The notes below the pieces were generated by a model. It did not search any database, was not told the origin of the DNA, and worked only from the letters and a program-made list of their open reading frames with translations. This document shows, piece by piece, positions 28,912 through 38,591 of a DNA stretch of 64,000 bases. Origin of the DNA: Kluyvera genomosp. 1 (lineage in GTDB: Bacteria > Pseudomonadota > Gammaproteobacteria > Enterobacterales > Enterobacteriaceae); the NCBI RefSeq assembly GCF_001266615.1, contig NZ_LGHZ01000021.1:1-64000 (forward strand), in the 5' to 3' direction. Position 1 is the stretch's first letter. Each line of letters begins with the position of its first letter. The position numbers and the translations under genes are program-made.

Positions 28912-30660
28912 ATGCAGAACGACAAAGATCTCTCCACGTGGCAGACCTTCCGCCGACTCTGGCCGACTATCGCGCCATTTAAAGCAGGGTTGATCGTGGC
29001 GGCCATCGCGTTAGTCCTTAACGCGGCCAGCGATACCTTTATGCTATCGCTTCTTAAACCGTTACTGGATGATGGTTTTGGTAAAACAGATCGCTCAGTG
29101 CTGCTGTGGATGCCGCTGGTCGTTATTGGCTTGATGATCCTGCGTGGCATCACAAGCTATATTTCAAGCTATTGTATCTCCTGGGTTTCTGGCAAAGTGG
29201 TGATGACCATGCGCCGTCGGCTATTTAGCCATATGATGGGAATGCCGGTCTCATTCTTCGATAAGCAGTCCACCGGGACGCTGCTGTCGCGTATTACCTA
29301 TGACTCTGAACAGGTCGCATCGTCCTCATCAAGCGCACTGATTACCGTTGTCCGTGAAGGGGCGTCGATTATCGGTCTGTTCATCATGATGTTTTACTAC
29401 AGCTGGCAGCTGTCGGTGATTCTCATCGTACTGGCACCCATTGTGTCAATTGCGATCCGCGTGGTCTCCAAGCGTTTCCGTAGCATCAGTAAGAATATGC
29501 AAAATACGATGGGGCAGGTTACTACCAGTGCCGAACAGATGCTGAAAGGGCATAAAGAAGTGCTGATGTTTGGTGGTCAGGCCGTTGAGTCTCATCGCTT
29601 TGATAAAGTCAGCAACAAGATGCGTCTGCAGGGAATGAAACTGGTTTCTGCGTCTTCGATTTCTGACCCTATTATTCAGTTGATTGCCTCACTGGCACTG
29701 GCGTTCGTTCTGTATGCCGCAAGCTTCCCAAGCGTTATGGAAACGCTGACTGCGGGTACCATTACCGTCGTCTTCTCCTCAATGATTGCCCTAATGCGTC
29801 CTCTGAAATCACTGACTAACGTGAATGCGCAGTTCCAGCGTGGAATGGCCGCTTGCCAGACGCTGTTTGCGATTCTTGATAGCGAGCAGGAAAAAGACGA
29901 AGGCAAACTCGACGTTGATCGCGCGAAAGGTGCAATTGAGTTCCGTAACGTCACCTTTACCTACCCAGGCCGTGAAGTACCGGCGCTGCGCAATATCAAC
30001 CTGTCTATCCCTGAAGGGAAAACGGTGGCGTTGGTTGGGCGTTCTGGTTCGGGTAAATCGACCATCGCCAGTTTACTGACCCGTTTTTACGATATCGATG
30101 AAGGCGAAATCCTGCTTGATGGCCATGATTTACGCGAGTACAAGCTCTCCGCGTTGCGTAATCAGGTCGCGCTGGTTTCGCAGAATGTGCATCTGTTTAA
30201 CGATACGGTCGCCAACAACATTGCCTATGCGCGTACGGAAGAATTCAGCCGCGAGCAGATTGAAGATGCTGCGCGTATGGCCTATGCGATGGACTTTATC
30301 AATAAGATGGATAACGGCCTGGATACAATTATCGGCGAAAACGGCGTCTTGCTTTCTGGTGGTCAGCGTCAGCGTATTGCGATTGCGCGAGCGCTGCTGC
30401 GTAACAGCCCAATCCTGATCCTTGACGAAGCCACTTCTGCGCTGGATACCGAATCTGAACGTGCGATTCAATCGGCGCTGGATGAACTGCAGAAAAACCG
30501 TACTTCGCTGGTCATTGCACACCGTCTCTCTACCATCGAACAGGCCGACGAAATTATCGTGGTGGAAGATGGCCAGATTGTTGAGCGCGGTAGCCACAGC
30601 GATCTGCTGGAGCAGCGTGGCGTTTACGCGCAGCTGCACAAAATGCAGTTTGGCGAATGA
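28912..30660 (+). CDS. msbA: lipid A flippase MsbA (ABC exporter)
   Basis: Homodimeric ABC exporter that flips core-lipid A across the inner membrane. The 582 residues have six membrane helices in the first 330 residues (family segments [21 protein letters not shown] and [19 protein letters not shown]). The nucleotide-binding domain follows with Walker [10 protein letters not shown], signature LSGGQRQR, Walker [13 protein letters not shown] and the H-loop AHRLST. Full length compared with E. coli. Its stop overlaps the lpxK start by four bases (ATGA), so the two are translationally coupled. Confidence 0.98.
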   Translation: MQNDKDLSTWQTFRRLWPTIAPFKAGLIVAAIALVLNAASDTFMLSLLKPLLDDGFGKTDRSVLLWMPLVVIGLMILRGITSYISSYCISWVSGKVVMTMRRRLFSHMMGMPVSFFDKQSTGTLLSRITYDSEQVASSSSSALITVVREGASIIGLFIMMFYYSWQLSVILIVLAPIVSIAIRVVSKRFRSISKNMQNTMGQVTTSAEQMLKGHKEVLMFGGQAVESHRFDKVSNKMRLQGMKLVSASSISDPIIQLIASLALAFVLYAASFPSVMETLTAGTITVVFSSMIALMRPLKSLTNVNAQFQRGMAACQTLFAILDSEQEKDEGKLDVDRAKGAIEFRNVTFTYPGREVPALRNINLSIPEGKTVALVGRSGSGKSTIASLLTRFYDIDEGEILLDGHDLREYKLSALRNQVALVSQNVHLFNDTVANNIAYARTEEFSREQIEDAARMAYAMDFINKMDNGLDTIIGENGVLLSGGQRQRIAIARALLRNSPILILDEATSALDTESERAIQSALDELQKNRTSLVIAHRLSTIEQADEIIVVEDGQIVERGSHSDLLEQRGVYAQLHKMQFGE

Positions 30661-31637
30661 TAGCCAGAATCTGGTCGGGCGAATCGCCGCTTTGGCGCCT
30701 GCTGTTGCCGCTTTCCTGGCTGTATGGCCTGGTGAGCGGCATTATCAGACTGTGCTATCAGCTTGGTCTGAAGAAAGCCTGGCGTGCGCCTTGTCCAGTT
30801 GTGGTCGTCGGTAACCTGACCGCGGGCGGTAATGGTAAAACGCCGGTAGTTATCTGGCTGGTTGAGCAACTGCAGCGCCAGGGTATTCGTGTCGGTGTGG
30901 TTTCTCGTGGCTATGGCGGTAAAGCTGAACGCTATCCGTTGCTGCTAAATGCCGGCACGACGACCGCAGAAGCGGGCGATGAACCGGTGCTTATTTTTCA
31001 ACGCACCGGCGCGCCGGTCGCTGTTTCCCCAGTGCGAGTAGATGCGGTAAAAGCGCTGCTGGCCGCTCACGATCTGCAACTTATTGTCACTGATGATGGG
31101 TTACAGCACTATCGTTTGGCGCGAGATAAAGAGATCGTTGTTATCGATGGCGTACGTCGTTTTGGGAACGGCTGGTGGCTACCTGCTGGCCCAATGCGTG
31201 AGCGAGCTTCACGTTTAGACTCTGTTGATGCGCGGATTGTGAACGGTGGAGAGGCTCAATCGGGGGAAATCCCGATGGTACTGCGTCCCGGAGAGGCGGT
31301 TAATTTATTAACCCATGAAAGGCGTCCTGTGGACACGCTGAAAAACGCAGTGGCGATGGCCGGTATTGGTCATCCGCCGCGTTTTTTTGCTACCTTGAAT
31401 CAGTGCGGGCTACAACCGGTGCGCACCGTCGCCTTAGCCGACCACAAGGCGCTCACGGAAGCGGATGTACAGGCGTTGGTCGAACCCGGTCAACAGCTGA
31501 TTATGACAGAAAAAGATGCGGTGAAATGCCGCCGCTTTGCGCAGGAAAACTGGTGGTATTTACCGGTCGATGCTGTTCTTTCCGGCGACCGTGCACAGAC
31601 GCTGCTACAGGACTTGATAACTCTCGCTAGACGCTAA
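30657..31637 (+). CDS. lpxK: tetraacyldisaccharide 4'-kinase
   Basis: Membrane-associated kinase that phosphorylates the disaccharide intermediate to make lipid IVA. The 326 residues (328 in E. coli) show the N-terminal membrane-binding helix, the P-loop [12 protein letters not shown] near residue 55, the nearby VSRGYGGK and the conserved [11 protein letters not shown]. It overlaps msbA by 4 bp, putting lipid A phosphorylation and export on one message. Confidence 0.98.
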   Translation: MIARIWSGESPLWRLLLPLSWLYGLVSGIIRLCYQLGLKKAWRAPCPVVVVGNLTAGGNGKTPVVIWLVEQLQRQGIRVGVVSRGYGGKAERYPLLLNAGTTTAEAGDEPVLIFQRTGAPVAVSPVRVDAVKALLAAHDLQLIVTDDGLQHYRLARDKEIVVIDGVRRFGNGWWLPAGPMRERASRLDSVDARIVNGGEAQSGEIPMVLRPGEAVNLLTHERRPVDTLKNAVAMAGIGHPPRFFATLNQCGLQPVRTVALADHKALTEADVQALVEPGQQLIMTEKDAVKCRRFAQENWWYLPVDAVLSGDRAQTLLQDLITLARR

Positions 31638-31668
31638 CACGGCATCGGCGATACCCAGGAGAATTGGT

Positions 31669-32901
31669 ATGGCCGAACATCACCTTTCCCTACGCGCAGC
31701 GCGTCATCTTCATCTGGCCGCGCAGGGTCTCCTTAATCGCCCACGCCGTCAGCCAACAGCGGCTGATATTCTGCCTACCATCCAACAAATGTCGCTGCTG
31801 CAAATTGACACCATCAACGTGGTGGCTCGCAGCCCCTATCTGGTGTTATTCAGCCGTCTGGGTGCTTACCCGCAGGCATGGTTAGATGATGCACTTGCCC
31901 GTGGCGAACTGATGGAGTATTGGGCTCATGAAGCCTGCTTCCTGCCGCGCCAGGATTTTCCGCTGGTGCGCCACCGTATGTTGGCTCCGCACAACATGGG
32001 CTGGAAATATCATCAAAGCTGGATGGATGAACACGCGCAGGAGATTGTGGCGCTGAAATCCCATATCGCCGAAAACGGTCCGGTACGTTCCGCTGATTTC
32101 TCGCATCCACGGAAAGGGGCAAGCGGCTGGTGGGAATGGAAACCGCATAAACGTCATCTGGAAGGTCTGTTCACCGCCGGCGAAGTGATGGTGGTGGCGA
32201 GGCGTAACTTTCAGCGCGTTTACGATCTCACTGAACGCGTGATGCCGAACTGGAATGATGCCACGGACGCGCTGGCGCAGCCCGTTGCTGAAATGCAGAT
32301 GCTGGAAAATAGCGCCCGCAGCCTGGGCATTTTTCGACCTCAATGGCTGGCGGATTACTACCGCCTGCGTAAACCCGATCTGGCGGCTCTGATGGCGCAG
32401 TGGCGGGCTGAACAGCAAGTAGTGGCCGTGGATGTCGGAACGCTGGGCGAAATGTGGGTACACAATAGCAGGTTGCCTGAGCTTGAGCGGGCAGCCGCGG
32501 GCAAGCTGAATGCCACCCACAGCGCGGTGCTGTCGCCTTTTGACCCTGTAGTCTGGGATCGTAAACGGGCTGAACAATTATTTGATTTTAGCTATCGCCT
32601 CGAATGCTATACGCCAGCACCTAAGCGCCAGTTCGGCTATTTTGTTTTGCCGCTACTACATCGGGGAGAAATCGTTGGCCGAATGGATAGCAAAATACAT
32701 CGTCGCGACGGCGTGCTGGATATTTTCGCACTGTATTTGCAGGTGGGCGTGCGTGTGAGCCAGCACCTTGAACATGGGCTGAAACAGGCGATTAATGATT
32801 TTGCCAGTTGGCAGGGTGCCACACAGGTTAAGTTTGGTTCACTGCCAGAAAAACTCTTTAGTGAACAACGTCGCGGATGGGAGATTGACGCCGACCGTTA
32901 G
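31669..32901 (+). CDS. ycaQ: DNA glycosylase YcaQ (HTH_42 family)
   Basis: Monofunctional glycosylase that unhooks DNA interstrand crosslinks such as those from nitrogen mustards. The 410 residues are the AlkZ/AlkX-type winged-helix family. The catalytic QxD motif is visible as Gln45-Ile-Asp47 in LLQIDTINVVARSPYL. Conserved segments are ELMEYWAHEAC, KGASGWWEWKPHKRHLEGLF and LSPFDPVVWDRKRAEQLFDF. AGGAGA lies about 7 bases before the ATG. It sits within the msbA-lpxK-ycaQ-ycaR-kdsB run; its role in that operon is unclear. Confidence 0.94.
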   Translation: MAEHHLSLRAARHLHLAAQGLLNRPRRQPTAADILPTIQQMSLLQIDTINVVARSPYLVLFSRLGAYPQAWLDDALARGELMEYWAHEACFLPRQDFPLVRHRMLAPHNMGWKYHQSWMDEHAQEIVALKSHIAENGPVRSADFSHPRKGASGWWEWKPHKRHLEGLFTAGEVMVVARRNFQRVYDLTERVMPNWNDATDALAQPVAEMQMLENSARSLGIFRPQWLADYYRLRKPDLAALMAQWRAEQQVVAVDVGTLGEMWVHNSRLPELERAAAGKLNATHSAVLSPFDPVVWDRKRAEQLFDFSYRLECYTPAPKRQFGYFVLPLLHRGEIVGRMDSKIHRRDGVLDIFALYLQVGVRVSQHLEHGLKQAINDFASWQGATQVKFGSLPEKLFSEQRRGWEIDADR

Positions 32902-32952
32902 CGCTCTATGATATGCTGCACTGGTTTTCGATACGGCCCATCAGGAGGAACC

Positions 32953-33135
32953 ATGGATCACCGTCTACTTGAAATTATTGCCTGCCCGGTTTGCAACGGC
33001 AAATTGTACTACAGCCAGGACAAGCAAGAACTGATTTGCAAACTTGATAATCTGGCGTTTCCCCTGCGTGACGGAATTCCCGTATTGCTGGAAACTGAAG
33101 CCCGCGTACTCGCTGCTGAAGAGAACAGACCATGA
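32953..33135 (+). CDS. ycaR: Trm112-like protein YcaR
   Basis: Small UPF0434/Trm112-family protein of 60 residues. It contains one CPVC pair ([13 protein letters not shown]) and the family core [21 protein letters not shown]. In eukaryotes and archaea Trm112 proteins activate methyltransferases; the bacterial role is not established. The ATG at 32953 with AGGAGG 8 bases upstream gives the E. coli length; the frame is open 15 codons further back. Its end overlaps kdsB by four bases (ATGA), so the two are translationally coupled. Confidence 0.93.
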   Translation: MDHRLLEIIACPVCNGKLYYSQDKQELICKLDNLAFPLRDGIPVLLETEARVLAAEENRP

Positions 33136-33878
33136 GTTTTGTCGTTATTATTCCCGCGCGTTTTGCCTCTACGCGCCTGCCGGGTAAACCGCTGCAGGAT
33201 ATCAACGGCAAACCGATGATTGTGCACGTGCTGGAGCGCGCGCGCGAATCCGGCGCTGAACGTATTATCGTGGCGACCGACCACCCGGAAGTGAAACAAG
33301 CCGTTGAAGCCGCCGGTGGTGAAGTTTGCATGACTCGCGCCGATCATCAGTCAGGCACCGAACGTCTGGCGGAAGTGGTTGAGACGTGTGGTTTTAGCGA
33401 TGATACCGTCATTGTTAACGTGCAGGGCGATGAGCCGATGATCCCGGCGGTGATTATCCGCCAGGTGGCTGATAATCTGGCAGCCAGCCAATCCGGCATG
33501 GCGACGCTGGCGGTCCCGATTCATGACGCTGAAGAAGCTTTTAACCCGAACGCGGTGAAAGTCGTCATGGACAAAGACGGTTATGCGCTTTATTTCTCGC
33601 GTGCCACCATTCCATGGGATCGCGATCGCTTTGCGAAAAGCCGTGAAGCGATCGGCGACACACTGCTACGCCATATTGGTATCTACGGCTATCGCGCCGG
33701 TTTTATTCGTCGTTACGTCACCTGGGCGCCAAGTCCGCTTGAGCACATTGAGATGCTTGAGCAGCTTCGCGTACTTTGGTACGGCGAAAAAATTCACGTC
33801 GCGGTGGCGAAAGAAGTCCCGGGTACGGGCGTTGATACGCCAGAAGATCTGGCCCGCGTTCGCGCCGAAATGAAGTAA
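33132..33878 (+). CDS. kdsB: 3-deoxy-manno-octulosonate cytidylyltransferase
   Basis: Activates KDO with CTP to CMP-KDO, the donor for the first sugars added to lipid IVA. The 248 residues carry the N-terminal nucleotide-binding [15 protein letters not shown], the [10 protein letters not shown] acid motif and [18 protein letters not shown]. It ends an operon-like run that also makes and flips lipid A (msbA, lpxK). A terminator follows. Confidence 0.98.
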   Translation: MSFVVIIPARFASTRLPGKPLQDINGKPMIVHVLERARESGAERIIVATDHPEVKQAVEAAGGEVCMTRADHQSGTERLAEVVETCGFSDDTVIVNVQGDEPMIPAVIIRQVADNLAASQSGMATLAVPIHDAEEAFNPNAVKVVMDKDGYALYFSRATIPWDRDRFAKSREAIGDTLLRHIGIYGYRAGFIRRYVTWAPSPLEHIEMLEQLRVLWYGEKIHVAVAKEVPGTGVDTPEDLARVRAEMK

Positions 33879-33884
33879 TCCCTT

Positions 33885-33912
33885 CGCCCCCTTGTTCACA
33901 GGGGGCGTCTTT
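33885..33912 (+). terminator. terminator of the ycaI-kdsB run
   Basis: CGCCCCC and GGGGGCG pair across a 9-base loop, followed by TCTTT, 6 bases after the kdsB stop. Confidence 0.8.
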
Positions 33913-34018
33913 AGCCTCATGTTTCCTGACTATCTGTTGCAATTTTGATCTTGTCTGGTGAAATTCACGTCCCATATGCTCATTATGAAAGCAATGGCTT
34001 TTATAGGGGTAATCTGAC

Positions 34019-34912
34019 ATGGAACAGCTACGTGTAGAACTCAGCCATCTTTTGGGTGAATCACTCAGCCGCGTGGAGTGTATTAACGAGCAGACGGATA
34101 CCGCGCTGTGGTCGCTGTATGATGCCAACGGTAATCCGATGCCATTATTGGCGCGAAGCTTCTCGTCACCAGGGTTGGCCCGCCAGCTGGCGTGGAAAAT
34201 ATCGATGTTGGCGCGTAGCGGTACCGTGCGGATGCCAGTGGTGTACGGCGTGATGACGCATGAAGAACATCCTGGCCCGGATGTGTTGCTATTGGAACGT
34301 CTGCGCGGCGTTCCGGCCGAAGCGCCAACCCGTAGCCCTGAGCGTTGGGATGCGTTAAAAGATCAAATTGTCGAAGCGTTATTGGCGTGGCATCGGGTGG
34401 ACAGTTCAGGCAGCGTCGGCTTTGTCGATGGGACTCAGGAAAACAGCTGGCCGCAATGGTATCGCCAGCGGATTGAAGTGCTGTGGGGCACTCTTAGTCT
34501 CTATCACAGCACCGGGTTGACGATGCAGGATAAACGACTGTTGTTCCGCACTCGTGAATGTCTGGACGCGTTGTTTGAGGGGTTCAGCGATAACTGTGTG
34601 CTGGTACATGGGCATTTAACGTTACGTAGCATGCTAAAAGATTCCCGTAGCGATCAGCTGCTGGCGATGGTGGGGCCGGGGCCAATTTTGTGGGCTCCGA
34701 GGGAATATGAACTGTTCCGCCTGCACGAAAGCGGACAGGCGGAACAGCTGATGTGGCATTATCTCCAGCGCGCGCCGGTTGCCGAAGCATTCCTCTGGCG
34801 GCGCTGGCTCTATCTGCTGTGGGATGAAGTTGAGAAGCTGGTGAATACCGGTAAATTCAACCGCGCTAATTTCGATCTCGCGTCAAAATCACTGCTCCCC
34901 TGGCTTTCCTGA
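34019..34912 (+). CDS. ycbJ: phosphotransferase-fold protein YcbJ, function unknown
   Basis: Cytoplasmic protein of 297 residues, full length compared with E. coli YcbJ, whose function is not known. The layout resembles the aminoglycoside phosphotransferase/choline kinase-like fold. It has an N-terminal lobe (LWSLYDANGNPMPLLARSFS), a hinge-like GPDVLLLERLRG and a histidine in VEALLAWHRVD. The catalytic-loop position reads CVLVHGHLTLRSMLKDSR: the conserved HGDLxxxN pattern has lost its Asp and Asn here, so it may be a pseudokinase. Its last 24 bases overlap the convergent elyC. Confidence 0.88.
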   Translation: MEQLRVELSHLLGESLSRVECINEQTDTALWSLYDANGNPMPLLARSFSSPGLARQLAWKISMLARSGTVRMPVVYGVMTHEEHPGPDVLLLERLRGVPAEAPTRSPERWDALKDQIVEALLAWHRVDSSGSVGFVDGTQENSWPQWYRQRIEVLWGTLSLYHSTGLTMQDKRLLFRTRECLDALFEGFSDNCVLVHGHLTLRSMLKDSRSDQLLAMVGPGPILWAPREYELFRLHESGQAEQLMWHYLQRAPVAEAFLWRRWLYLLWDEVEKLVNTGKFNRANFDLASKSLLPWLS

Positions 34913-35668
34913 ATCGCCTTTTAACCATTGCCAGATACGGCCAAGCGTTTCATAACCCACCCGGTCGCTGTGCATCAGCCAGACCGGGGAAGGGATCATG
35001 CGCTCCCATGGATTAAGCGGTGATACGATGGCCAGCTGGTTGGCTGGTGCAGGAAGCGGATGCAGCCCTACCTGTTGGAAGAAAATCATGGCGCGCGGTA
35101 GATGAGACGCTGAGGTGACCAACAGGAAAGGAGCGTCACCAATAGCCGCTTTAACCGCGCTGGCTTCTTCTTCCGTATCTTTTGGGCTATCCAGCACGAT
35201 AATCTCACTGCGCGGTACGCCAAGGCTTTCAGCCACGCGAGCACCGGCCTCTGCCGTGCTGACGGGATTAGTCAGCGCACGCGCACCGGTAAAGATCATT
35301 TTGGCGCCAGGATTGGCCTGCCACAAGCGAATCCCTTCCGCCAGACGCGGTAAACTGTTGTTGATCAGGTTAGAACTTGGCGCCCAATTTGGGTTCCAGG
35401 TATAACCCCCTCCCAGCACCACCACGTACTGTGCCGGTTCTTCGCCACGCCAGGTGGGATATTTATCTTCAATGGGTTTCAGCAGTCCGTCGGCAACCGG
35501 CTGAAGGCTCAATAGCAGCAGTGCAAGCCAGCCTGCGGTAATGGCGGTTTTGCCCAGTTTTTGAAAACGCGTGAACCAAACCAGGACAATTCCTAAACCT
35601 ATCAGCAAAAGAAGCAGCGGCAGCGGCAGCATCATTCCGCCGATATACTTTTTCAGCATAAAAAGCAT
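34889..35668 (-). CDS. elyC: envelope biogenesis factor ElyC
   Basis: Inner-membrane protein (YcbC, DUF218 family) needed in E. coli for peptidoglycan assembly at low temperature and linked to undecaprenyl phosphate lipid carrier use. The 259 residues begin with two hydrophobic helices (PLPLLLLLIGLGIVLVWF, then TAGWLALLLLSL). The periplasmic DUF218 domain follows (YVVVLGGGYTWNP, STAEAGARVAESLGVP, DTEEEASAV, FLLVTSASHLPRAMIFFQQ). Identity and length match E. coli. It is convergent with ycbJ (24-bp overlap) and divergent from cmoM. Confidence 0.95.
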   Translation of the reverse strand: MLFMLKKYIGGMMLPLPLLLLLIGLGIVLVWFTRFQKLGKTAITAGWLALLLLSLQPVADGLLKPIEDKYPTWRGEEPAQYVVVLGGGYTWNPNWAPSSNLINNSLPRLAEGIRLWQANPGAKMIFTGARALTNPVSTAEAGARVAESLGVPRSEIIVLDSPKDTEEEASAVKAAIGDAPFLLVTSASHLPRAMIFFQQVGLHPLPAPANQLAIVSPLNPWERMIPSPVWLMHSDRVGYETLGRIWQWLKGDSGKPGEQ

Positions 35669-35796
35669 TCTGTAGAGTACCTTTTTTAAGCATCTGACCG
35701 TATGAATGAAGCGATATTACACCAGATAGCTTCATTCTCGCCGTGGGTGTGACAAAATAGACCTTTTGTGGCTGGCGAAGTCAGTAAGGATGCCCT

Positions 35797-36591
35797 GTGC
35801 AGGATCGCAATTTTGATGACATGGCAGAAAAGTTCTCGCGCAACATTTATGGCACCACCAAGGGCCAGCTGCGTCAGGCTATTCTGTGGCAGGATCTGGA
35901 CAAGCTGCTGGCGACGATGGGTACCCAACCGCTGCGTATCCTCGATGCTGGCGGCGGTGAAGGCCAGACTGCACTCAAAATGGCAGCGCGCGGGCATCAT
36001 GTGACGCTGTGCGACCTTTCTGCGGAGATGATCGCCCGTGCACGCAAGGCGGCAGACGAGAAAGGTGTGAGCGACAACATGCATTTCATACATTGCGCAG
36101 TCCAGGATGTGGACGAGCATTTGGAAAGCCCTGTTGATCTGATATTGTTTCACGCTGTGCTGGAGTGGGTGGCCGATCCGCAGGATGTGTTAAAAACACT
36201 GTGGTCGGTGCTTCGTCCGGGCGGCGCATTATCATTAATGTTCTACAATGCAAACGGCCTGTTGATGCATAACATGGTGGTGGGCAACTTCGATTATGTC
36301 GTTGCCGGCATGCCGAAAAAGAAAAGACGGACGCTGTCGCCGAACTATCCGCGCGATCCGCAGCAGGTCTATAGCTGGCTGGAAGATATCGGCTGGCACA
36401 TTAACGGGAAAACCGGCGTGCGAGTGTTTCATGACTATTTGCGCGATAAGCAGATGCAGAAGAACTGTTTTGATATTCTGCTGGAACTGGAAACGCGCTA
36501 TTGCCGCCAGGAACCGTATATTAGCCTGGGGCGCTATATTCATGTCACCGCACTGAAGCCGCAGACAGAAACAAGGAAAAACGATGAGTGA
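35797..36591 (+). CDS. cmoM: tRNA 5-carboxymethoxyuridine methyltransferase CmoM
   Basis: SAM-dependent methyltransferase (formerly SmtA) that converts cmo5U34 to its methyl ester in certain tRNAs. The 264 residues have motif [14 protein letters not shown] and the post-I acid [19 protein letters not shown] and [13 protein letters not shown] follow. It starts with GTG at 35797, preceded by TAAGGA, giving MQDRNFDD as in E. coli; the C-terminal tail is three residues longer. It overlaps mukF by 8 bp, so it heads the cmoM-mukFEB operon. Confidence 0.96.
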   Translation: MQDRNFDDMAEKFSRNIYGTTKGQLRQAILWQDLDKLLATMGTQPLRILDAGGGEGQTALKMAARGHHVTLCDLSAEMIARARKAADEKGVSDNMHFIHCAVQDVDEHLESPVDLILFHAVLEWVADPQDVLKTLWSVLRPGGALSLMFYNANGLLMHNMVVGNFDYVVAGMPKKKRRTLSPNYPRDPQQVYSWLEDIGWHINGKTGVRVFHDYLRDKQMQKNCFDILLELETRYCRQEPYISLGRYIHVTALKPQTETRKNDE

Positions 36592-37906
36592 ATTTTCCCA
36601 GACAGTCCCCGAACTGGTTGCCTGGGCCAGGAAAAATGATTTTGCCATCTCGCTACCCGTCGATAGGCTCTCATTCCTGCTGGCCGTCGCAACGCTGAAC
36701 GGCGAACGACTGGAAGGTGAAATGACGGAAGGCGAGCTGGTGGATGCGTTTCGTCACGTCAGTGATGCGTTTGAGCAAACCAGTGAAACCATCGGAACGC
36801 GCGCCAACAACGCGATCAACGACCTGGTTCGCCAACGTCTGCTGAACCGCTTTACCAGCGAAATCACAGAAGGGAATGCCATCTATCGTCTGACGCCGCT
36901 GGGTATTGGTATTACCGACTACTATATTCGCCAGCGCGAGTTCTCGACGCTGCGCCTGTCAATGCAGCTGTCGATCGTCGCCGGTGAATTGAAGCGCGCG
37001 GCGGATTCTGCTGACGAAGGGGGCGATGAGTTCCACTGGCACCGTCATGTTTACGCGCCGCTCAAATATTCGGTGGCTGAAATTTTCGACAGCATCGACC
37101 TGACGCAGCGCATCATGGATGAGCAGCAACAGTCGGTGAAAGATGACATCGCTCAGCTGCTGAACAAAGACTGGCGAGCGGCGATTTCCAGCTGTGAACT
37201 GCTGCTGTCAGAAACGTCCGGCACGCTGCGTGAGCTTCAGGATACGCTGGACGCCGCGGGCGATAAGCTGCAGGCGAATCTGCTGCGTATTCAGGATGCC
37301 ACCCTCAGTCACAACGATTTGCAGTTTGTCGATCGTCTGGTCTTTGATTTGCAAAGTAAGCTCGACCGCATCGTGAGCTGGGGCCAACAGGCGATTGACC
37401 TGTGGATTGGCTACGACCGCCACGTGCATAAATTTATCCGTACCGCGATTGATATGGATAAAAACCGCGTCTTCGCCCAGCGACTGCGCCAGTCGGTACA
37501 GAACTATTTCGATGCGCCATGGGCGCTCACCTATGCCAATGCCGACCGTTTGCTGGACATGCGTGATGAAGAGATGACGCTGCGTGACGAAGAGGTTACC
37601 GGGGAACTTCCACCGGATTTAGAATACGAAGAATTTAACGAAATTCGCGAACAGCTCGCTGCGCTGATTGAAGAGCAGCTGGCGATTTATAAAACCAAAC
37701 AGCTGCCGCTGGATCTCGGTCTGGTGGTCAAAGAGTACCTGGTTCAGTACCCGCGTGCGCGTCACTTTGACGTTGCGCGAATCGTGGTAGACCAGGCGGT
37801 ACGTTTGGGTATTGCACACGCAGATTTCACCGGACTGCCGGCAAAATGGCAGTCGATTAATGATTACGGAGCCAAGGTACAGGCGCATGTCATCGACAAA
37901 TATTGA
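36584..37906 (+). CDS. mukF: chromosome partition protein MukF (kleisin)
   Basis: Kleisin subunit of the MukBEF condensin, linking the MukB heads and binding MukE and calcium. The 440 residues have the N-terminal winged-helix dimer domain ([19 protein letters not shown]), the long middle helical region (about 120-300) and the C-terminal winged helix that binds MukB ([27 protein letters not shown]). Length equals E. coli. Start overlaps cmoM by 8 bp and end overlaps mukE by 20 bp. Confidence 0.98.
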   Translation: MSEFSQTVPELVAWARKNDFAISLPVDRLSFLLAVATLNGERLEGEMTEGELVDAFRHVSDAFEQTSETIGTRANNAINDLVRQRLLNRFTSEITEGNAIYRLTPLGIGITDYYIRQREFSTLRLSMQLSIVAGELKRAADSADEGGDEFHWHRHVYAPLKYSVAEIFDSIDLTQRIMDEQQQSVKDDIAQLLNKDWRAAISSCELLLSETSGTLRELQDTLDAAGDKLQANLLRIQDATLSHNDLQFVDRLVFDLQSKLDRIVSWGQQAIDLWIGYDRHVHKFIRTAIDMDKNRVFAQRLRQSVQNYFDAPWALTYANADRLLDMRDEEMTLRDEEVTGELPPDLEYEEFNEIREQLAALIEEQLAIYKTKQLPLDLGLVVKEYLVQYPRARHFDVARIVVDQAVRLGIAHADFTGLPAKWQSINDYGAKVQAHVIDKY

Positions 37907-38591
37907 ACAAGTGATGCCAGTTAAACTGGCACAGGCTCTGGCCAATCCCATTTTTCCTGCGCTGGATAGCGCGCTGCGTGCCGGTCGCCACATTGGCCTC
38001 GACGAACTGGATAATCACGCATTTTTAATGGATTTCCAGGAATACCTGGAAGAGTTTTACGCCCGCTATAACGTTGAACTTATCCGCGCGCCGGAAGGGT
38101 TTTTCTATCTTCGCCCGCGTTCCACAACGCTTATCCCGCGTTCGGTACTCTCCGAGCTGGATATGATGGTTGGCAAGATTCTCTGCTACCTCTATCTCAG
38201 CCCTGAGCGTCTGGCGAACGAAGGTATCTTCACCCAGCAAGAGCTGTATGACGAACTGCTGGCGCTCGCCGAAGAGGCCAAACTGCTGAAGCTGGTGAAC
38301 AACCGCTCCACCGGTTCCGACCTGGACCGTCAGAAGCTGCAAGAAAAAGTACGTTCCTCGCTTAACCGCCTGCGCCGTCTGGGAATGGTGTGGTTTATGG
38401 GGCATGACAGCAGCAAGTTCCGCATTACCGAATCCGTCTTCCGCTTTGGTGCCGATGTGCGCTCCGGCGATGACGCGCGCGAAGCGCAGCTGCGCATGAT
38501 CCGCGACGGTGAAGCAATGCCTATTGAGAACCATCTGCAGCTTAATGACGAGAACGACGACAATCAGCAGGATAGCGGGGAGGAAGAATAA
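37887..38591 (+). CDS. mukE: chromosome partition protein MukE
   Basis: Dimeric winged-helix partner of MukF in the MukBEF complex. The ATG at 37887 ([16 protein letters not shown]) gives 234 residues as in E. coli; the frame is open 25 codons further upstream inside mukF. Conserved parts include [31 protein letters not shown] and [14 protein letters not shown], and the acidic C-terminus ends in EEE. It shares one base with mukB (TAATG), so translation is coupled. Confidence 0.97.
   Translation: MSSTNIEQVMPVKLAQALANPIFPALDSALRAGRHIGLDELDNHAFLMDFQEYLEEFYARYNVELIRAPEGFFYLRPRSTTLIPRSVLSELDMMVGKILCYLYLSPERLANEGIFTQQELYDELLALAEEAKLLKLVNNRSTGSDLDRQKLQEKVRSSLNRLRRLGMVWFMGHDSSKFRITESVFRFGADVRSGDDAREAQLRMIRDGEAMPIENHLQLNDENDDNQQDSGEEE

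Noticed and set aside
26614-33878. ycaI to kdsB as a transferred island
   Set aside because: Gene order and content match the E. coli chromosome, and no integrase, tRNA or direct repeats flank it. ycaI divergence alone is not evidence of transfer.
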